From contig NZ_VXLC01000004.1 of assembly GCF_008704205.1 (NCBI RefSeq), positions 496,001 to 560,000 of the forward strand: DNA of 64,000 bases, read 5' to 3'. A program made the position numbers and the translations under genes. Origin of the DNA: Nocardia colli. GTDB taxonomy: Bacteria > Actinomycetota > Actinomycetes > Mycobacteriales > Mycobacteriaceae. Positions within the stretch are counted from its first letter, which is position 1. Each line of letters opens with the position of its first letter. The notes beneath the pieces were generated by a model. That model did no database searches and had not been told where the DNA came from. It saw only the letters and a program-made list of their open reading frames with translations. Positions 8,573 through 17,591 of this stretch are shown here, one piece after another.

Positions 8573-9082
8573 TCACTCGTCGTCGGGGGATTGCCCGCCG
8601 TACGGATGCGTGGTCGGCTCGTCCGGCGTCGTCGTGGTGGGCCGGGGCCTGGTGGTCGTCGGCCGGGTGGTGGTCCGCCGCGTCGTGGGCGACTCGGTCG
8701 TGGTCGGCGACTCGGTGGTGGGCCTGGCGTCCTCGGACGGACGCTCGTGCGGCGGGTTCCCGTTCGGCAGCGCGCCCGGCGCCTCTTCCGGCGGCGGGGT
8801 CTCGCCCGGCGTCGTGGTGCTGAATCCGGTGAACGGCGAGGCGTGCGGCGCCTGGTAGGGCGCGATCTGCCAGGTCGGCGACGGGGGAATGGCCACCTTC
8901 GGCGCGGTCAGAGTCGGTCCCTCGTGCGCCACGGGCGCGACATTCGGGTCCGACTGCAACGGCGGCGGTGCCACGTAGGTGTCCTGCTTGCCGATTCCGC
9001 AGGCGCCGATGAGGACGAGCCCAACGGAGATCGCGCCTGCGGCGATCGCCGGACCTGCGATCTTGGTCCTGGTGCTCTCCAT
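8573..9082 (-). CDS. Thr/Pro-rich lipoprotein
   Basis: 169 residues, with ATG 9082 preceded by AGGAG at 9-nt spacing. The N-terminus is a lipoprotein-type signal (KIAGPAIAAGAISVGLVLIGAC) with Cys28 in an IGAC lipobox, so lipid anchoring to the membrane is likely. After a short Pro-rich region the C-terminal half is low complexity (TTESPTTTESPTTRRTTTRP), typical of wall-spanning, possibly O-mannosylated linkers in mycolata. No catalytic domain is visible. Confidence 0.7.
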   Translation of the reverse strand: MESTRTKIAGPAIAAGAISVGLVLIGACGIGKQDTYVAPPPLQSDPNVAPVAHEGPTLTAPKVAIPPSPTWQIAPYQAPHASPFTGFSTTTPGETPPPEEAPGALPNGNPPHERPSEDARPTTESPTTTESPTTRRTTTRPTTTRPRPTTTTPDEPTTHPYGGQSPDDE

Positions 9083-9373
9083 CGGTGATTCACTCCTGCT
9101 GCGATTCGAGTCGGGATCACCTTACTCGAGCGCGGCCCACGCAGCCAGACGAACGGTCCCCATCGGTGCGCCGACCAGGCATGATTTTAAACATCAGTAA
9201 TTCAGATCTCGAATTGATATCTTCGGCGTGTCGTGGGCACGTGTCGCCGTTATCCGACGCGGCAGGTCGTAGCGTGTGAGCAAAGTTACGCGTGAGACGC
9301 CTGTACCCAGATGAGAGAAGCGTTGTGTGATGAACGCGGCATTGGTTCTCTGATCGGCGTCATCGAGGAGTAG

Positions 9374-9670
9374 ATGATGGGAGCTTACTCGACAACGTCG
9401 CAGCGGGAGTCGTCGTCCGCAACCGCCAAGGACGCGGTGCCGGCTACTTCGCCGCAGCTCATGTCGAACAAGTCAGCGCGCTCGCTGTCCACGATCATTT
9501 CGCGGACCTTCGCCTGGCTTTTCTTCGTCGGTGGAATCGTCGGGGCTGTCCTCGGCATCGCCGGCTTACACGTCGAAATCACCGTCGCCGGATTGATTCT
9601 CGCGTGCACCGCAGGGCTGATCCTGCTCAAACTCCGCACGGGTGGCAGTGGCGGCAGCGAAACGGATTGA
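9374..9670 (+). CDS. small membrane protein
   Basis: 98 residues, start ATG 9374 directly after GAGGAGTAG (a second ATG follows at once). A polar Ser/Thr-rich head of about 40 residues is followed by two hydrophobic segments (FAWLFFVGGIVGAVLGIAGL and EITVAGLILACTAGLILL) and a short Gly/Ser tail. The 291-bp gap upstream (9083-9373) is AT-richer than its surroundings and probably holds promoters for this gene and the divergent lipoprotein. Function unknown. Confidence 0.62.
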   Translation: MMGAYSTTSQRESSSATAKDAVPATSPQLMSNKSARSLSTIISRTFAWLFFVGGIVGAVLGIAGLHVEITVAGLILACTAGLILLKLRTGGSGGSETD

Positions 9671-9791
9671 CGCCGGAACCCACTGAACGCCTTGGCCGCC
9701 AGCACTACTGGTCGGTCGGTTGCCCAGCGATCCCGGCTGGTCGCCGAAAAATACGGGCGCGCAACGATTTCGACGCCTACCGTGGATGATC

Positions 9792-10625
9792 ATGAGGATC
9801 GAGATCACCACGGACGCGGCCGAGTTCCGCTCGCGCACCGAATCGTTCCTGCTCCGTGATCCGCTGCGGCACACCGTGATCACCACGAGCATCGCCAGCG
9901 AGGTCGAGGGCATCCAGGCCACCGACGGATCCTCCCGGTTCCTATCGTTATATGCCGACGACGCCACCGTGGCCGGCGTCGCGATGCGGGTCCACGGCCG
10001 GGATGTGTATCTCGGTGAACTGCCCGCGGGCAGCGCGCCCGCGGTGGCCGATGCGATGGCTGACGTGGCTCCGGAAAACAAGGGTGTGGAAGGACTCGTC
10101 GCCGACGCGACGGCCTTCGCCGAGCGCTGGAGCGCCCGCTTCGACCTCGAATTCCAGCCGTCCTACACCACCCGGCTGTACCGGCTCGGCGCGCTGCGCA
10201 TCCCCGATGTGGCCGGGAAGGCCCGCCGGGCAACCGAATCCGAGCTGCCGCTGTGCCTGGAATGGGCCGCGGCCATGCACAAAGACGCCGGGATACCGCC
10301 GACCGCGCTGGACAAGGCCGCCATCGGCAAACGGGTCGCCGCGGGCATGGTCTGGTTCTGGGAGCGCGACGGTCGCCCGGCAAGCTTTGCCGCCCACCAG
10401 ATCCCGGTCAGCGGCTGGGCCCGCATCGGACTCGTCTACACCCCGCCGCAGGAGCGCGGCCACGGTCACGCCAGCGCCGTCACCGCGCACATCGCGCAGG
10501 TCCTGCGTGCCGACTGCCTGGACGTCTGTCTCTTCGCCGACAACGCCAACCGCACCGCCGGCAAGATCTACCAGGCCATCGGCTTTCATCCGACCCACGA
10601 ATTCGTGCATCTCGAATTCGGTTAG
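9792..10625 (+). CDS. GNAT-family N-acetyltransferase
   Basis: 277 residues if started at ATG 9792 (MRIEITTDAAEF); an ATG 6 nt upstream is equally possible, and no strong RBS decides between them. The C-terminal half has the GNAT core: motif A/B-like RIGLVYTPPQERGHGHASAVTAHIAQVL, with the acetyl-CoA pyrophosphate loop ERGHGHA, then FADNANRTAGKIYQAIGF, where Asn and Tyr are typical of motif B. The N-terminal half is a degenerate GNAT-like domain, as in two-lobe actinobacterial acetyltransferases. Acceptor unknown. Confidence 0.82.
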   Translation: MRIEITTDAAEFRSRTESFLLRDPLRHTVITTSIASEVEGIQATDGSSRFLSLYADDATVAGVAMRVHGRDVYLGELPAGSAPAVADAMADVAPENKGVEGLVADATAFAERWSARFDLEFQPSYTTRLYRLGALRIPDVAGKARRATESELPLCLEWAAAMHKDAGIPPTALDKAAIGKRVAAGMVWFWERDGRPASFAAHQIPVSGWARIGLVYTPPQERGHGHASAVTAHIAQVLRADCLDVCLFADNANRTAGKIYQAIGFHPTHEFVHLEFG

Positions 10626-10660
10626 CCACCTTGGTGTTCCGGCTGCCGCCGCGCGTGGAC

Positions 10661-12313
10661 TCAGTTCAGCGGGGCGGCGGTCCACCATTGCATGAGTTCG
10701 GCCTGATCGGCGATGAAACCTGCGCTGTACATGAGCATGGCGGCGCGCTGCGGGTCCGCGGTGAACTCGGTGACCATGCGCGGGCGCCGTTCGTCGCTGT
10801 CGCGCAGGGTGTAGTTGGTGTACTCGTGGCCGTGATTGGCCGCCGTGCTCCGGTCGTTGGCGGGTAGTCCGTCGAGCGCGGCGCGGACGTCGGCGGGGGA
10901 GTTGTACAGGTAGAACGAGAACGACGCCTTGTTCGGGCCGCCGAAGCAGCGCCACAGCACGAGCCAGTCGCCGAGCGCGGGATCGTCGTTGTCGAGCGGC
11001 GGCGCGGACCCGGGCGCGTAGGAGAAGCAGCCCGCCTTGTTGTAGCCGGTTCCGGCCTGAACCGATTGCCGCGGCGTGGTTTCCGGCAGCATGGCGGAGA
11101 ACTCGGTGCTCAGCGCCGCGGCGTTGGCGCTCACCTGGTTGCGGTCGGGTGTCGGACGCGGCGAGGTCGACGGCTTGGTGGTCGGTGTGCTGCCGCCGGT
11201 GCGCGTCGTCGTCGGTGCGGGGCTGGCCGGGGTGGCGACCGTGGTGGTCGGCGCGGCCGAACCTGTTCCGCCGCGCGAGAATACGGCGATCGAGGCGATC
11301 AGTCCGGCGACCAGCAGCACGCCGAGCACACTGCCGATCATGACGTTGGACCGGGAGCGACCGGGACCACCGGCGGGCGGCGCGGGGGTTTCGGTGCCGC
11401 GTCCCCACTGCTGTGCCACGGTGGGCGGCTGCCGCACCACCGGGGACGGCTGATCCACGGTCGGGAACGGCGCGAACTGTGGTGGCGCGGTGAGCGCGTG
11501 CCATGCGGCGCCGGCGAACTCGGCACAGGAGTCGAACCGATCGTCGGCCCGCTTCGCCATCGCCTTGGCCAGCACCGCGTCCAACGCGACCGGCAGGCCG
11601 GGGCGCAACCGGCTGACCGGCGGCGGTGGCGCCTGGAGATGCCCCTGGATCACCGCGACCGGATTGGTGGCCTCGAACGGCACCGTCCCGGTGAGCAGTC
11701 GAAACAGCGTGCAGGCCAACGAATATTGATCCGAACGGTGATCGAGGATGGCGCCGGACAGCTGCTCCGGCGACGCGTACGCCAGTGTCGCGGTGAATGT
11801 TCCGGTCTGGGTGAGCCGTCCGGTCTCGTCCCGGAAGCGGGCGATGCCGAAGTCGGTGAGGAACACCCGCTCGGCCGCGCCCCCGGTGCCTTCGAGCAAG
11901 ATGTTGGCGGGCTTCACATCTCGATGCAGCACGCCGCGGCTGTGCGCGAAATCGAGCGCCTTGGCGGTCTCGCCGATGATCTGCACCGCCCGCTGCGGCG
12001 CCAGTGCCCAGGCGTCCACCGCTGCGGCATCGGTGCCGTCGATGTACTGCATCGAGATCCACAGCTGCTCGTCCTCGACGCCGCGGTCGAACACGGTCAC
12101 GATGTTCGGGTGGTCGAGCCGGGCGACCAGGTCGGCCTCCCGCTCGAACCGGGTCCGGATCTGGTTGTCGTGGAACACTTCCGGGTTCAGCAGCTTCATC
12201 GCCGTCAACCGCGGCAGGCGTGGATGCCGCGCCAGGTACACCGATCCCATGCCGCCTCGGCCGAGCAGGCGTTCGATGGTGTACCCGGCGAATATCTCTC
12301 CGGTGCGCAGCAT
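10661..12313 (-). CDS. membrane Ser/Thr protein kinase (PknH-like layout)
   Basis: 550 residues. The cytosolic kinase domain (1-270) has the Gly loop LGRGGMGSV, Lys40, HRDVKPAN with catalytic Asp132, DFG at 154-156 and APE-like SPEQL. A Pro-rich linker, one membrane helix (about 325-347, VMIGSVLGVLLVAGLIASIAVF) and a Thr/Pro spacer precede an extracellular domain with two Cys (AGCFSY and WRCFGG) that ends WWTAAPLN. It lies 3 bp behind a close paralogue with the same plan, so both are probably one transcript. The outside domain presumably senses a wall or ligand signal. Confidence 0.9.
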   Translation of the reverse strand: MLRTGEIFAGYTIERLLGRGGMGSVYLARHPRLPRLTAMKLLNPEVFHDNQIRTRFEREADLVARLDHPNIVTVFDRGVEDEQLWISMQYIDGTDAAAVDAWALAPQRAVQIIGETAKALDFAHSRGVLHRDVKPANILLEGTGGAAERVFLTDFGIARFRDETGRLTQTGTFTATLAYASPEQLSGAILDHRSDQYSLACTLFRLLTGTVPFEATNPVAVIQGHLQAPPPPVSRLRPGLPVALDAVLAKAMAKRADDRFDSCAEFAGAAWHALTAPPQFAPFPTVDQPSPVVRQPPTVAQQWGRGTETPAPPAGGPGRSRSNVMIGSVLGVLLVAGLIASIAVFSRGGTGSAAPTTTVATPASPAPTTTRTGGSTPTTKPSTSPRPTPDRNQVSANAAALSTEFSAMLPETTPRQSVQAGTGYNKAGCFSYAPGSAPPLDNDDPALGDWLVLWRCFGGPNKASFSFYLYNSPADVRAALDGLPANDRSTAANHGHEYTNYTLRDSDERRPRMVTEFTADPQRAAMLMYSAGFIADQAELMQWWTAAPLN

Positions 12314-12316
12314 CGG

Positions 12317-14146
12317 TCAGTTCAGCGGTGCCGAGCGCCACCAGCGCAGGGTCTGGTCGATGGAGCCGGAGCCGTCGGTGAACATCACGTACTGGGCGCG
12401 GTCCGGATCGCCGGTGAAGGCGGTGACGATCTTCGGGCCGCCGGAGTCGAATTTGTAGTTGGTGTAGGACTTTCCGCCGTTGGAGTCCATCGACTTGCTG
12501 TTGCTCGGCAGCGTCTTCAGCACCGCCTGCGCGTCCGCGGCGGACTTGTAGACGTAGATGCGATACAGCGGATCGGAGTTGTCGCCGCCGCCGTAGCAGC
12601 GCCACTGCCACTGCCAGGCGCCGAAATCGGGGTCACCGTCGCTCGGCGACGGGGTGTAGCTGGTGTCGGTCTCCCAGCACTTCGCGCCGTTGTAGCCGAC
12701 CTGTTCGGTCTTCGTCGCGGGCACCATGCGGGGGAATTCGGCACTGATCGAGTCCGCGGTAGCCGGCACGGTATTGCCCGGTCCGGTACCCGCAGAGGTA
12801 GTAGTGGTGCTGCCCGCGGACGAACCCGAGTCACTGACCGCACCGATGATGGCGAGCACCACGACCAGCAGGATCACGATGGCGACGCAGATGCCGATGA
12901 TGAGGCCGACATTCGACTTGCGCGGTCGCTGTCCGGCGACCCCGACCGGGGACATCGGCGGCGGTGGCGGGGTGAAGTTGTATCCGGACTGCGGACCCTG
13001 GTTGTACCCGCCCTGCGGGCCCGAGTACGGGCTGGTCGGTTGCGGCGTCGGTCCGGTCCCTCGCGGCTGGGCTATCACCGTGGCCGGAGGCGGCGTCTGG
13101 AAGTTCGACCCCGCAAGGTAATTCGGTCCGCTCGGCTGCCCCTGGCCGTGTGGCACCTGGTAGGGCGCGCCGGTAGTGGGGGTCGGCGGTCCGGTGGTCG
13201 GTCGCGGACCCGTCGTCGGACGTGGCCCGGTCGTCGGTCGCGGCCCGCTGACCGGCGTCGGCGGTGCGGTGAACGGTCGCGGCCCGCCGACCACCGGCAT
13301 CGAGGGCACGCTGGGGTTGGTGAGCGCATGCCGCGCGGCCGCGGCGAAGTCGGCGCAGCTGGGGTAGCGGTCGTCCGGTCGCTTCGCCATCGCCTTGGCC
13401 AGCACGCTGTCCAGGGCGTAGGACAGGCCCGGACGGTGGCTGCTCAACGCGGGCGGCGCGCCCTGCAGATGACCCTGGATCACCGCGGCGGGATTGGTCG
13501 CGGAGAACGGCCCGCTGCCGGTGAACAACCAGAACAGCGAGCAGGCCAGCGAATACTGATCCGACCGGTGATCCAGGGCGGAGCCGGTCAGCTGTTCGGG
13601 GGACGCGTAAGCCAGTGTGGCGGTGAAGGTTCCGGTCTGGGTGAGGTGGCCGGTGTCGTCCCGGAACCGGGCGATGCCGAAGTCGGTGAGGTACACCCGC
13701 TCGCCGCGGCCGCTACCGGAGCGGGCCAGCAGGATGTTCGCGGGCTTCACGTCGCGATGCAGCACGCCGATGCCGTGCGCGTAGTCGAGGGCGTCCGCGG
13801 TTTCCTTGATGATCTGCACGGCGCGCTCGGGCGGCAGCGCCTGCGGCTGCACCGACGCGGCGTCGATACCGTCGATGAACTGCATGGAGATCCACAGCTG
13901 CTGGTCCTCGGTGCCGCGGTCGTACACGGTGACGATATTGGGATGGTCGAGCCCGGCGACCAGATCGGCCTCCCGCTCGAACCGCCGACGGATCTCCACC
14001 TCGCTGTACAGCTCGCGTTTGAGCAGCTTGAGCGCGGTCAGCCGGGGCAGCCGCGGGTGCTGGGCCAGGTAGACGGTGCCCATGCCGCCCTGGCCGAGGA
14101 CGCGTTTTATGACATAGCCGGCGAAGACCTGGCCGGTCTGCAACAT
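12317..14146 (-). CDS. membrane Ser/Thr protein kinase, upstream paralogue
   Basis: 609 residues from ATG 14146 (MLQTGQVFAGYVIKRVLGQGGMG); GGGGGTG lies upstream, and I reject the much longer upstream extension because it leaves the kinase fold. Lys40, HRDVKPAN (Asp132) and DFG align residue for residue with the downstream kinase. The linker carries tandem GPRPTT repeats and PQSGY-type segments, then one membrane helix (NVGLIIGICVAIVILLVVVLAII). The sensor domain has Cys in AKCWETD and WRCYGG and ends WWRSAPLN, like its neighbour. This looks like a tandem gene duplication. Confidence 0.9.
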   Translation of the reverse strand: MLQTGQVFAGYVIKRVLGQGGMGTVYLAQHPRLPRLTALKLLKRELYSEVEIRRRFEREADLVAGLDHPNIVTVYDRGTEDQQLWISMQFIDGIDAASVQPQALPPERAVQIIKETADALDYAHGIGVLHRDVKPANILLARSGSGRGERVYLTDFGIARFRDDTGHLTQTGTFTATLAYASPEQLTGSALDHRSDQYSLACSLFWLFTGSGPFSATNPAAVIQGHLQGAPPALSSHRPGLSYALDSVLAKAMAKRPDDRYPSCADFAAAARHALTNPSVPSMPVVGGPRPFTAPPTPVSGPRPTTGPRPTTGPRPTTGPPTPTTGAPYQVPHGQGQPSGPNYLAGSNFQTPPPATVIAQPRGTGPTPQPTSPYSGPQGGYNQGPQSGYNFTPPPPPMSPVGVAGQRPRKSNVGLIIGICVAIVILLVVVLAIIGAVSDSGSSAGSTTTTSAGTGPGNTVPATADSISAEFPRMVPATKTEQVGYNGAKCWETDTSYTPSPSDGDPDFGAWQWQWRCYGGGDNSDPLYRIYVYKSAADAQAVLKTLPSNSKSMDSNGGKSYTNYKFDSGGPKIVTAFTGDPDRAQYVMFTDGSGSIDQTLRWWRSAPLN

Positions 14147-14275
14147 GGTGTTCACCCCCGTCTTCGGGTCGAGCGCGCGGATACTACCGATGTATCTCGC
14201 CGGGCCCGCGCGATGCAACAAACCCCCGTCGGCAATCCGCGCAATGCTGTCGGTGGTGGTCGTTAAGCTGGCCGC

Positions 14276-15046
14276 ATGCAGATTGGAGCACACGTCAGGC
14301 AGGACGGCGACCCGATCGGTTTCGGCGAGCAACTCGGCGCCGACGTCATCCAGATGTTCGTCGTCGACCCGCAGAGCTGGGACAAGCCCACGCCGCACCC
14401 GCGCACGGAAGAGATTCTGGCCAGCCCGATCGATGTGGTGGTGCACTCGTCGTATCAGATCAATGTGGCGAGCCTGAACAACCGGTTGCGGATGCCGTCG
14501 CGCAACGCGGTCGCGCAACAGGCGAAGGCCGCCGCCGATCTCGGCGCGTTCGGCCTGGTCGTGCACGGCGGGCACGTGCGCTCCGACGCCGAGCTGGACA
14601 CCGGAATCGACAACTGGCGCAAGCTGTTCGAGCGCCAGCAGGACAAGGGCGGCTTCGCCGTGCCGATCCTGATCGAGAACACCGCGGGCGGCAACCACGC
14701 CATGGCCCGGCATTTCGACTCGATCGCCCGATTGTGGGACGCCGTAGGCGATTTCGGCGCCGGCTTCTGCCTCGACACCTGCCACGCCTGGGCCGGCGGC
14801 GAGGAACTGATCGGTGTTGTCGACCGGATCAAGGCCATCACCGGCCGAATCGACCTGGTGCACTTGAACTCCTCACGCGACGAGTTCAACTCCGGCGCCG
14901 ACCGCCACGCCAACTTCTCCGACGGGACGATCGATCCCGAACTCCTCGCCGAGGTCTGCAAAACCGCAGGCGCCCCGGTCATCTTGGAGACGCCCGGCGA
15001 AGGCGTCGCCGACGATCTGAAGTACCTCCGCGAACACCTGGGCTGA
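14276..15046 (+). CDS. nfo: endonuclease IV (AP endonuclease family 2)
   Basis: 256 residues. This TIM-barrel DNA-repair enzyme cleaves 5' of abasic sites using a Zn cluster. The metal-ligand motifs are all visible in order: VVHSSYQIN, VVHGGHV, LIENTAGG, CLDTCHAW, LVHLNSSRDEF, DRHANF and VILETPG. Length fits the family, and the mycobacterial counterpart is Rv0670 (end). It is divergent from the kinase pair with a 129-bp gap and stands alone. The ATG at 14276 has only a weak upstream RBS. Confidence 0.9.
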   Translation: MQIGAHVRQDGDPIGFGEQLGADVIQMFVVDPQSWDKPTPHPRTEEILASPIDVVVHSSYQINVASLNNRLRMPSRNAVAQQAKAAADLGAFGLVVHGGHVRSDAELDTGIDNWRKLFERQQDKGGFAVPILIENTAGGNHAMARHFDSIARLWDAVGDFGAGFCLDTCHAWAGGEELIGVVDRIKAITGRIDLVHLNSSRDEFNSGADRHANFSDGTIDPELLAEVCKTAGAPVILETPGEGVADDLKYLREHLG

Positions 15047-15150
15047 GCGTCCGGTTGGGATCAGGGCGACGAAAACCCTGGTTGGGGTGGGGGATTCGGT
15101 GATGTGCTCGGGTGAGCACTAATCGGGTTCTCTACAGCGAAGGTGATCTC

Positions 15151-16080
15151 ATGACGGTCGCACACGCACCAAGCACTGCCTCGGTGACCAAGCTCGGCGC
15201 GCGGATCGGCGCGCGGGTCGACAATGTTCGGCTCGGTGGTGATCTGGACGCGGCGACCGTCGAGGTGATCCGGCGGGCGCTGGTGGAGCACAAGGTGATC
15301 TTTTTCCGGGGGCAGGATCAGCTGACCGAGGACGGGCAGTACGAGTTCGCGCAGTTGCTCGGGAGCCCGACTACGCCGCACCCGACGGTTACCTCGCACG
15401 GGGTCAAGAGCCTGGCGATCGACTCCGAGCACGGGCGGGCGAACAGCTGGCACACCGATGTGACGTTCGTCGATCGGATTCCGAAGGCGTCGATCCTGCG
15501 TGCGGTGCACCTGCCGACCTACGGCGGGTCGACGACGTGGGCGTCCACCGTGGCCGCGTACGAGTCGCTGCCCGCCTCGCTGAAGCTGCTCGCGGAGAAC
15601 CTGCGTGCGGTGCACACCAATGTCTACGACTACGCGGCCCGCAACGTAGAACCGCTGCGCCCGAACACCCAGGCCTACCGCGCCGAGTTCGAGTCCAGCT
15701 ACTACGAGACCGAACACCCGGTGGTGCGGGTGCACCCGGAGAGCGGCGAGCGGGCGCTGCTGCTCGGCCACTTCGTCAAGCACTTCGTCGGCCTGTCGAG
15801 CACCGAATCGCAGACCCTGTACCGGCTGTTCCAGGATCGGGTGACCCGCCTGGAGAACACCGCACGCTGGAACTGGGCGCCGGGTGACGTGGCGATCTGG
15901 GACAACCGCGCCACCCAGCACTACGCCATCGACGACTACGACGACCAGCCGCGCAAGCTGACCCGGATCACCCTGGCCGGCGACATCCCGGTCGGCGTCG
16001 ACGGCACCGCGAGCACCAGCATCGCCGGCAATGCCGAGCACTACTCGATCGTCGAGGACACCCAGCTGCTCGCCTCTTGA
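15151..16080 (+). CDS. Fe(II)/2-oxoglutarate alkyl-sulfatase dioxygenase (TauD family, Rv3406-like)
   Basis: 309 residues from ATG 15151 ([11 protein letters not shown]) with AAGGTG upstream; a GTG 13 codons earlier is possible. The facial triad is clear: His101 and Asp103 in SWHTDVTF and His257 in RATQHYA, with Arg268/272 for 2-oxoglutarate. Long stretches such as [27 protein letters not shown] and [19 protein letters not shown] match what I remember of M. tuberculosis Rv3406, a type II alkyl sulfatase that releases sulfate from alkyl sulfates. The role is probably sulfur scavenging, but taurine-type substrates cannot be excluded. Confidence 0.87.
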   Translation: MTVAHAPSTASVTKLGARIGARVDNVRLGGDLDAATVEVIRRALVEHKVIFFRGQDQLTEDGQYEFAQLLGSPTTPHPTVTSHGVKSLAIDSEHGRANSWHTDVTFVDRIPKASILRAVHLPTYGGSTTWASTVAAYESLPASLKLLAENLRAVHTNVYDYAARNVEPLRPNTQAYRAEFESSYYETEHPVVRVHPESGERALLLGHFVKHFVGLSSTESQTLYRLFQDRVTRLENTARWNWAPGDVAIWDNRATQHYAIDDYDDQPRKLTRITLAGDIPVGVDGTASTSIAGNAEHYSIVEDTQLLAS

Positions 16081-16218
16081 GCCGGCTCGGCGACACCGGA
16101 CACGGCCGGTCGAATCCGCGGACATCGATCCTGCGCGACGGCCGGCGCGCATGATCTTGTTCGGTCGCAGCGAGGTGTCGTCGTGCGCCGCCACTCGGGC
16201 CCCTGAGACACTGTTGCG

Positions 16219-17436
16219 ATGAGTATTCGGCCGTTGGACGGTGTTCGCGTCCTGGAGCTGGGCAATTACATTGCCGCGCCGACCGCCGGGCGCATCCTCG
16301 GTGACTTCGGCGCCGAGGTCATCAAGGTGGAGCGCCCGAAGGCCGGTGACGAGTTGCGCAACTGGCGGCTCTACGGCGGCGACACCTCGATGCTGTATCG
16401 CACGGTCAATCGGAACAAGAAGTCGATCACGCTGGATCTGCGCAGCGAGGCGGGTCGTGCCGTCGTGCTCGACCTGGTCCGCCAGTGCGATGTGCTGCTG
16501 GAGAACTTCCGCCCCGGGATGCTGGAGAAGTGGGGGCTCGGCCCGGAGGTGCTCAACGAGGCGAACCCGGATCTGGTGATCACCAGGATCTCCGGCTACG
16601 GGCAGACCGGCCCGCACGCGTCGCGGCCCGGCTTCGCCGCGGTCGCCGAGGCGGTCGGCGGCCTGCGCGAACTGATGGGTGAGCCGGATCGCCCGCCGGT
16701 GCGCACCGGCGTCTCCATCGGCGACTCGATCGCGGGCGTCTATGCCGCGTTCGGCACGGTGATGGCGCTGTTCCAGCGCGAACGCAAGCCCGGCGAGACG
16801 CCGATTCCATTGCGCGAGCGCATCATCGACGTCGCGCTCAACGAGACGATCCTGTCGGTGATGGAATCCCTGGTCCCCGACTATCTCGCCTACGGCATCA
16901 ACCGCGGCCGGGTCGGCGGCCTGGTCGAGGGCATCGCCCCGAGCAACGCCTACCCGTGCAGCGACGGCGTCAGCATCATCATCGGCGGCAACGGCGACGC
17001 CATCTTCCAGCGCTACATGCAGGTGATCGGCCGTCCCGACCTGGCCGCCGACCCGGAACTGCACGACAACGCGGGCCGCTGGCGCCAGCACGACCGCCTC
17101 GACCGGGCCATCGCCGAGTGGACGATTCAGCACACCCGCGCCGAGGCATTGAAGATCCTCGAGGCCGCGGGCATCCCGTGCGGTCCCATCTACACCGCGG
17201 CCGACATCGTCGCCGACGAACAGTACAAGGCGCGCAATATGATTCAGCCGTTCTCGGTGGATGTCGGTGCGGCGGAACCGAAGACGGTCGGTTTCCCCGG
17301 GATCGTCCCGGTGATCGGCGAGCAGTCCCTGCCCATCCGTAATATCGGCCCGGATCTAGGCGAGCACACGCGGGAAGTGTTGTCCGGGCTACTCGGCATG
17401 AGCGACAGCGAGATCGACGCCTTGGAGGCGAAATGA
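16219..17436 (+). CDS. class III CoA-transferase (CaiB/BaiF family)
   Basis: 405 residues. The N-terminal motif LDGVRVLELGNYIAAPTAGRILGDFGAEVIKVE, NRNKKSITLDL, and the catalytic Asp in GVSIGDSIAG identify a family III CoA-transferase that swaps CoA between carboxylic acids. Its stop overlaps the start of a 52-codon ORF (ATGA), which in turn overlaps the start of an HMG-CoA-lyase-like gene. CoA ligation followed by retro-aldol cleavage suggests breakdown of a branched dicarboxylic or 3-hydroxy acid. The substrate is inferred only in general terms. Confidence 0.9.
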   Translation: MSIRPLDGVRVLELGNYIAAPTAGRILGDFGAEVIKVERPKAGDELRNWRLYGGDTSMLYRTVNRNKKSITLDLRSEAGRAVVLDLVRQCDVLLENFRPGMLEKWGLGPEVLNEANPDLVITRISGYGQTGPHASRPGFAAVAEAVGGLRELMGEPDRPPVRTGVSIGDSIAGVYAAFGTVMALFQRERKPGETPIPLRERIIDVALNETILSVMESLVPDYLAYGINRGRVGGLVEGIAPSNAYPCSDGVSIIIGGNGDAIFQRYMQVIGRPDLAADPELHDNAGRWRQHDRLDRAIAEWTIQHTRAEALKILEAAGIPCGPIYTAADIVADEQYKARNMIQPFSVDVGAAEPKTVGFPGIVPVIGEQSLPIRNIGPDLGEHTREVLSGLLGMSDSEIDALEAK

Positions 17437-17591
17437 GACAAGACCGCAGGCGCCCGCCCGGGCGCGGTCCGCGCGATATCCGGTCACCGGGGTTCACCCG
17501 GCCGACGGTGCATCCGAACCCGGCCGGCGTGCACGAAAAGCCGTGGGGCGGCGTGATGTGCGCGCCGCGGCAGGAGCGGGACGAGCGGTGA
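17433..17591 (+). CDS. 52-codon small ORF coupled on both sides
   Basis: ATG 17433 overlaps the TGA of the CoA-transferase as ATGA, and its own TGA (17589-17591) overlaps the GTG of the downstream lyase as GTGA. The product (MRQDRRRPPGRGPRDIRSPG...) is Arg/Pro-rich and basic, with one Cys and no membrane segment. The double stop/start overlap fills the gap between two enzyme genes exactly, which argues for real translation, perhaps mainly to carry ribosomes forward. An AGGAG inside it serves the lyase. No family recognised. Confidence 0.45.
   Translation: MRQDRRRPPGRGPRDIRSPGFTRPTVHPNPAGVHEKPWGGVMCAPRQERDER

Noticed and set aside
11066..14266. 1066-codon open frame opposite the kinase pair
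   Set aside because: Long antisense frame caused by GC-rich codon bias; the minus-strand kinases have complete catalytic motifs.
14147..14863. N-terminal extension of the upstream kinase by 239 codons
   Set aside because: The extension runs antisense through endonuclease IV; the kinase fold starts normally at ATG 14146.
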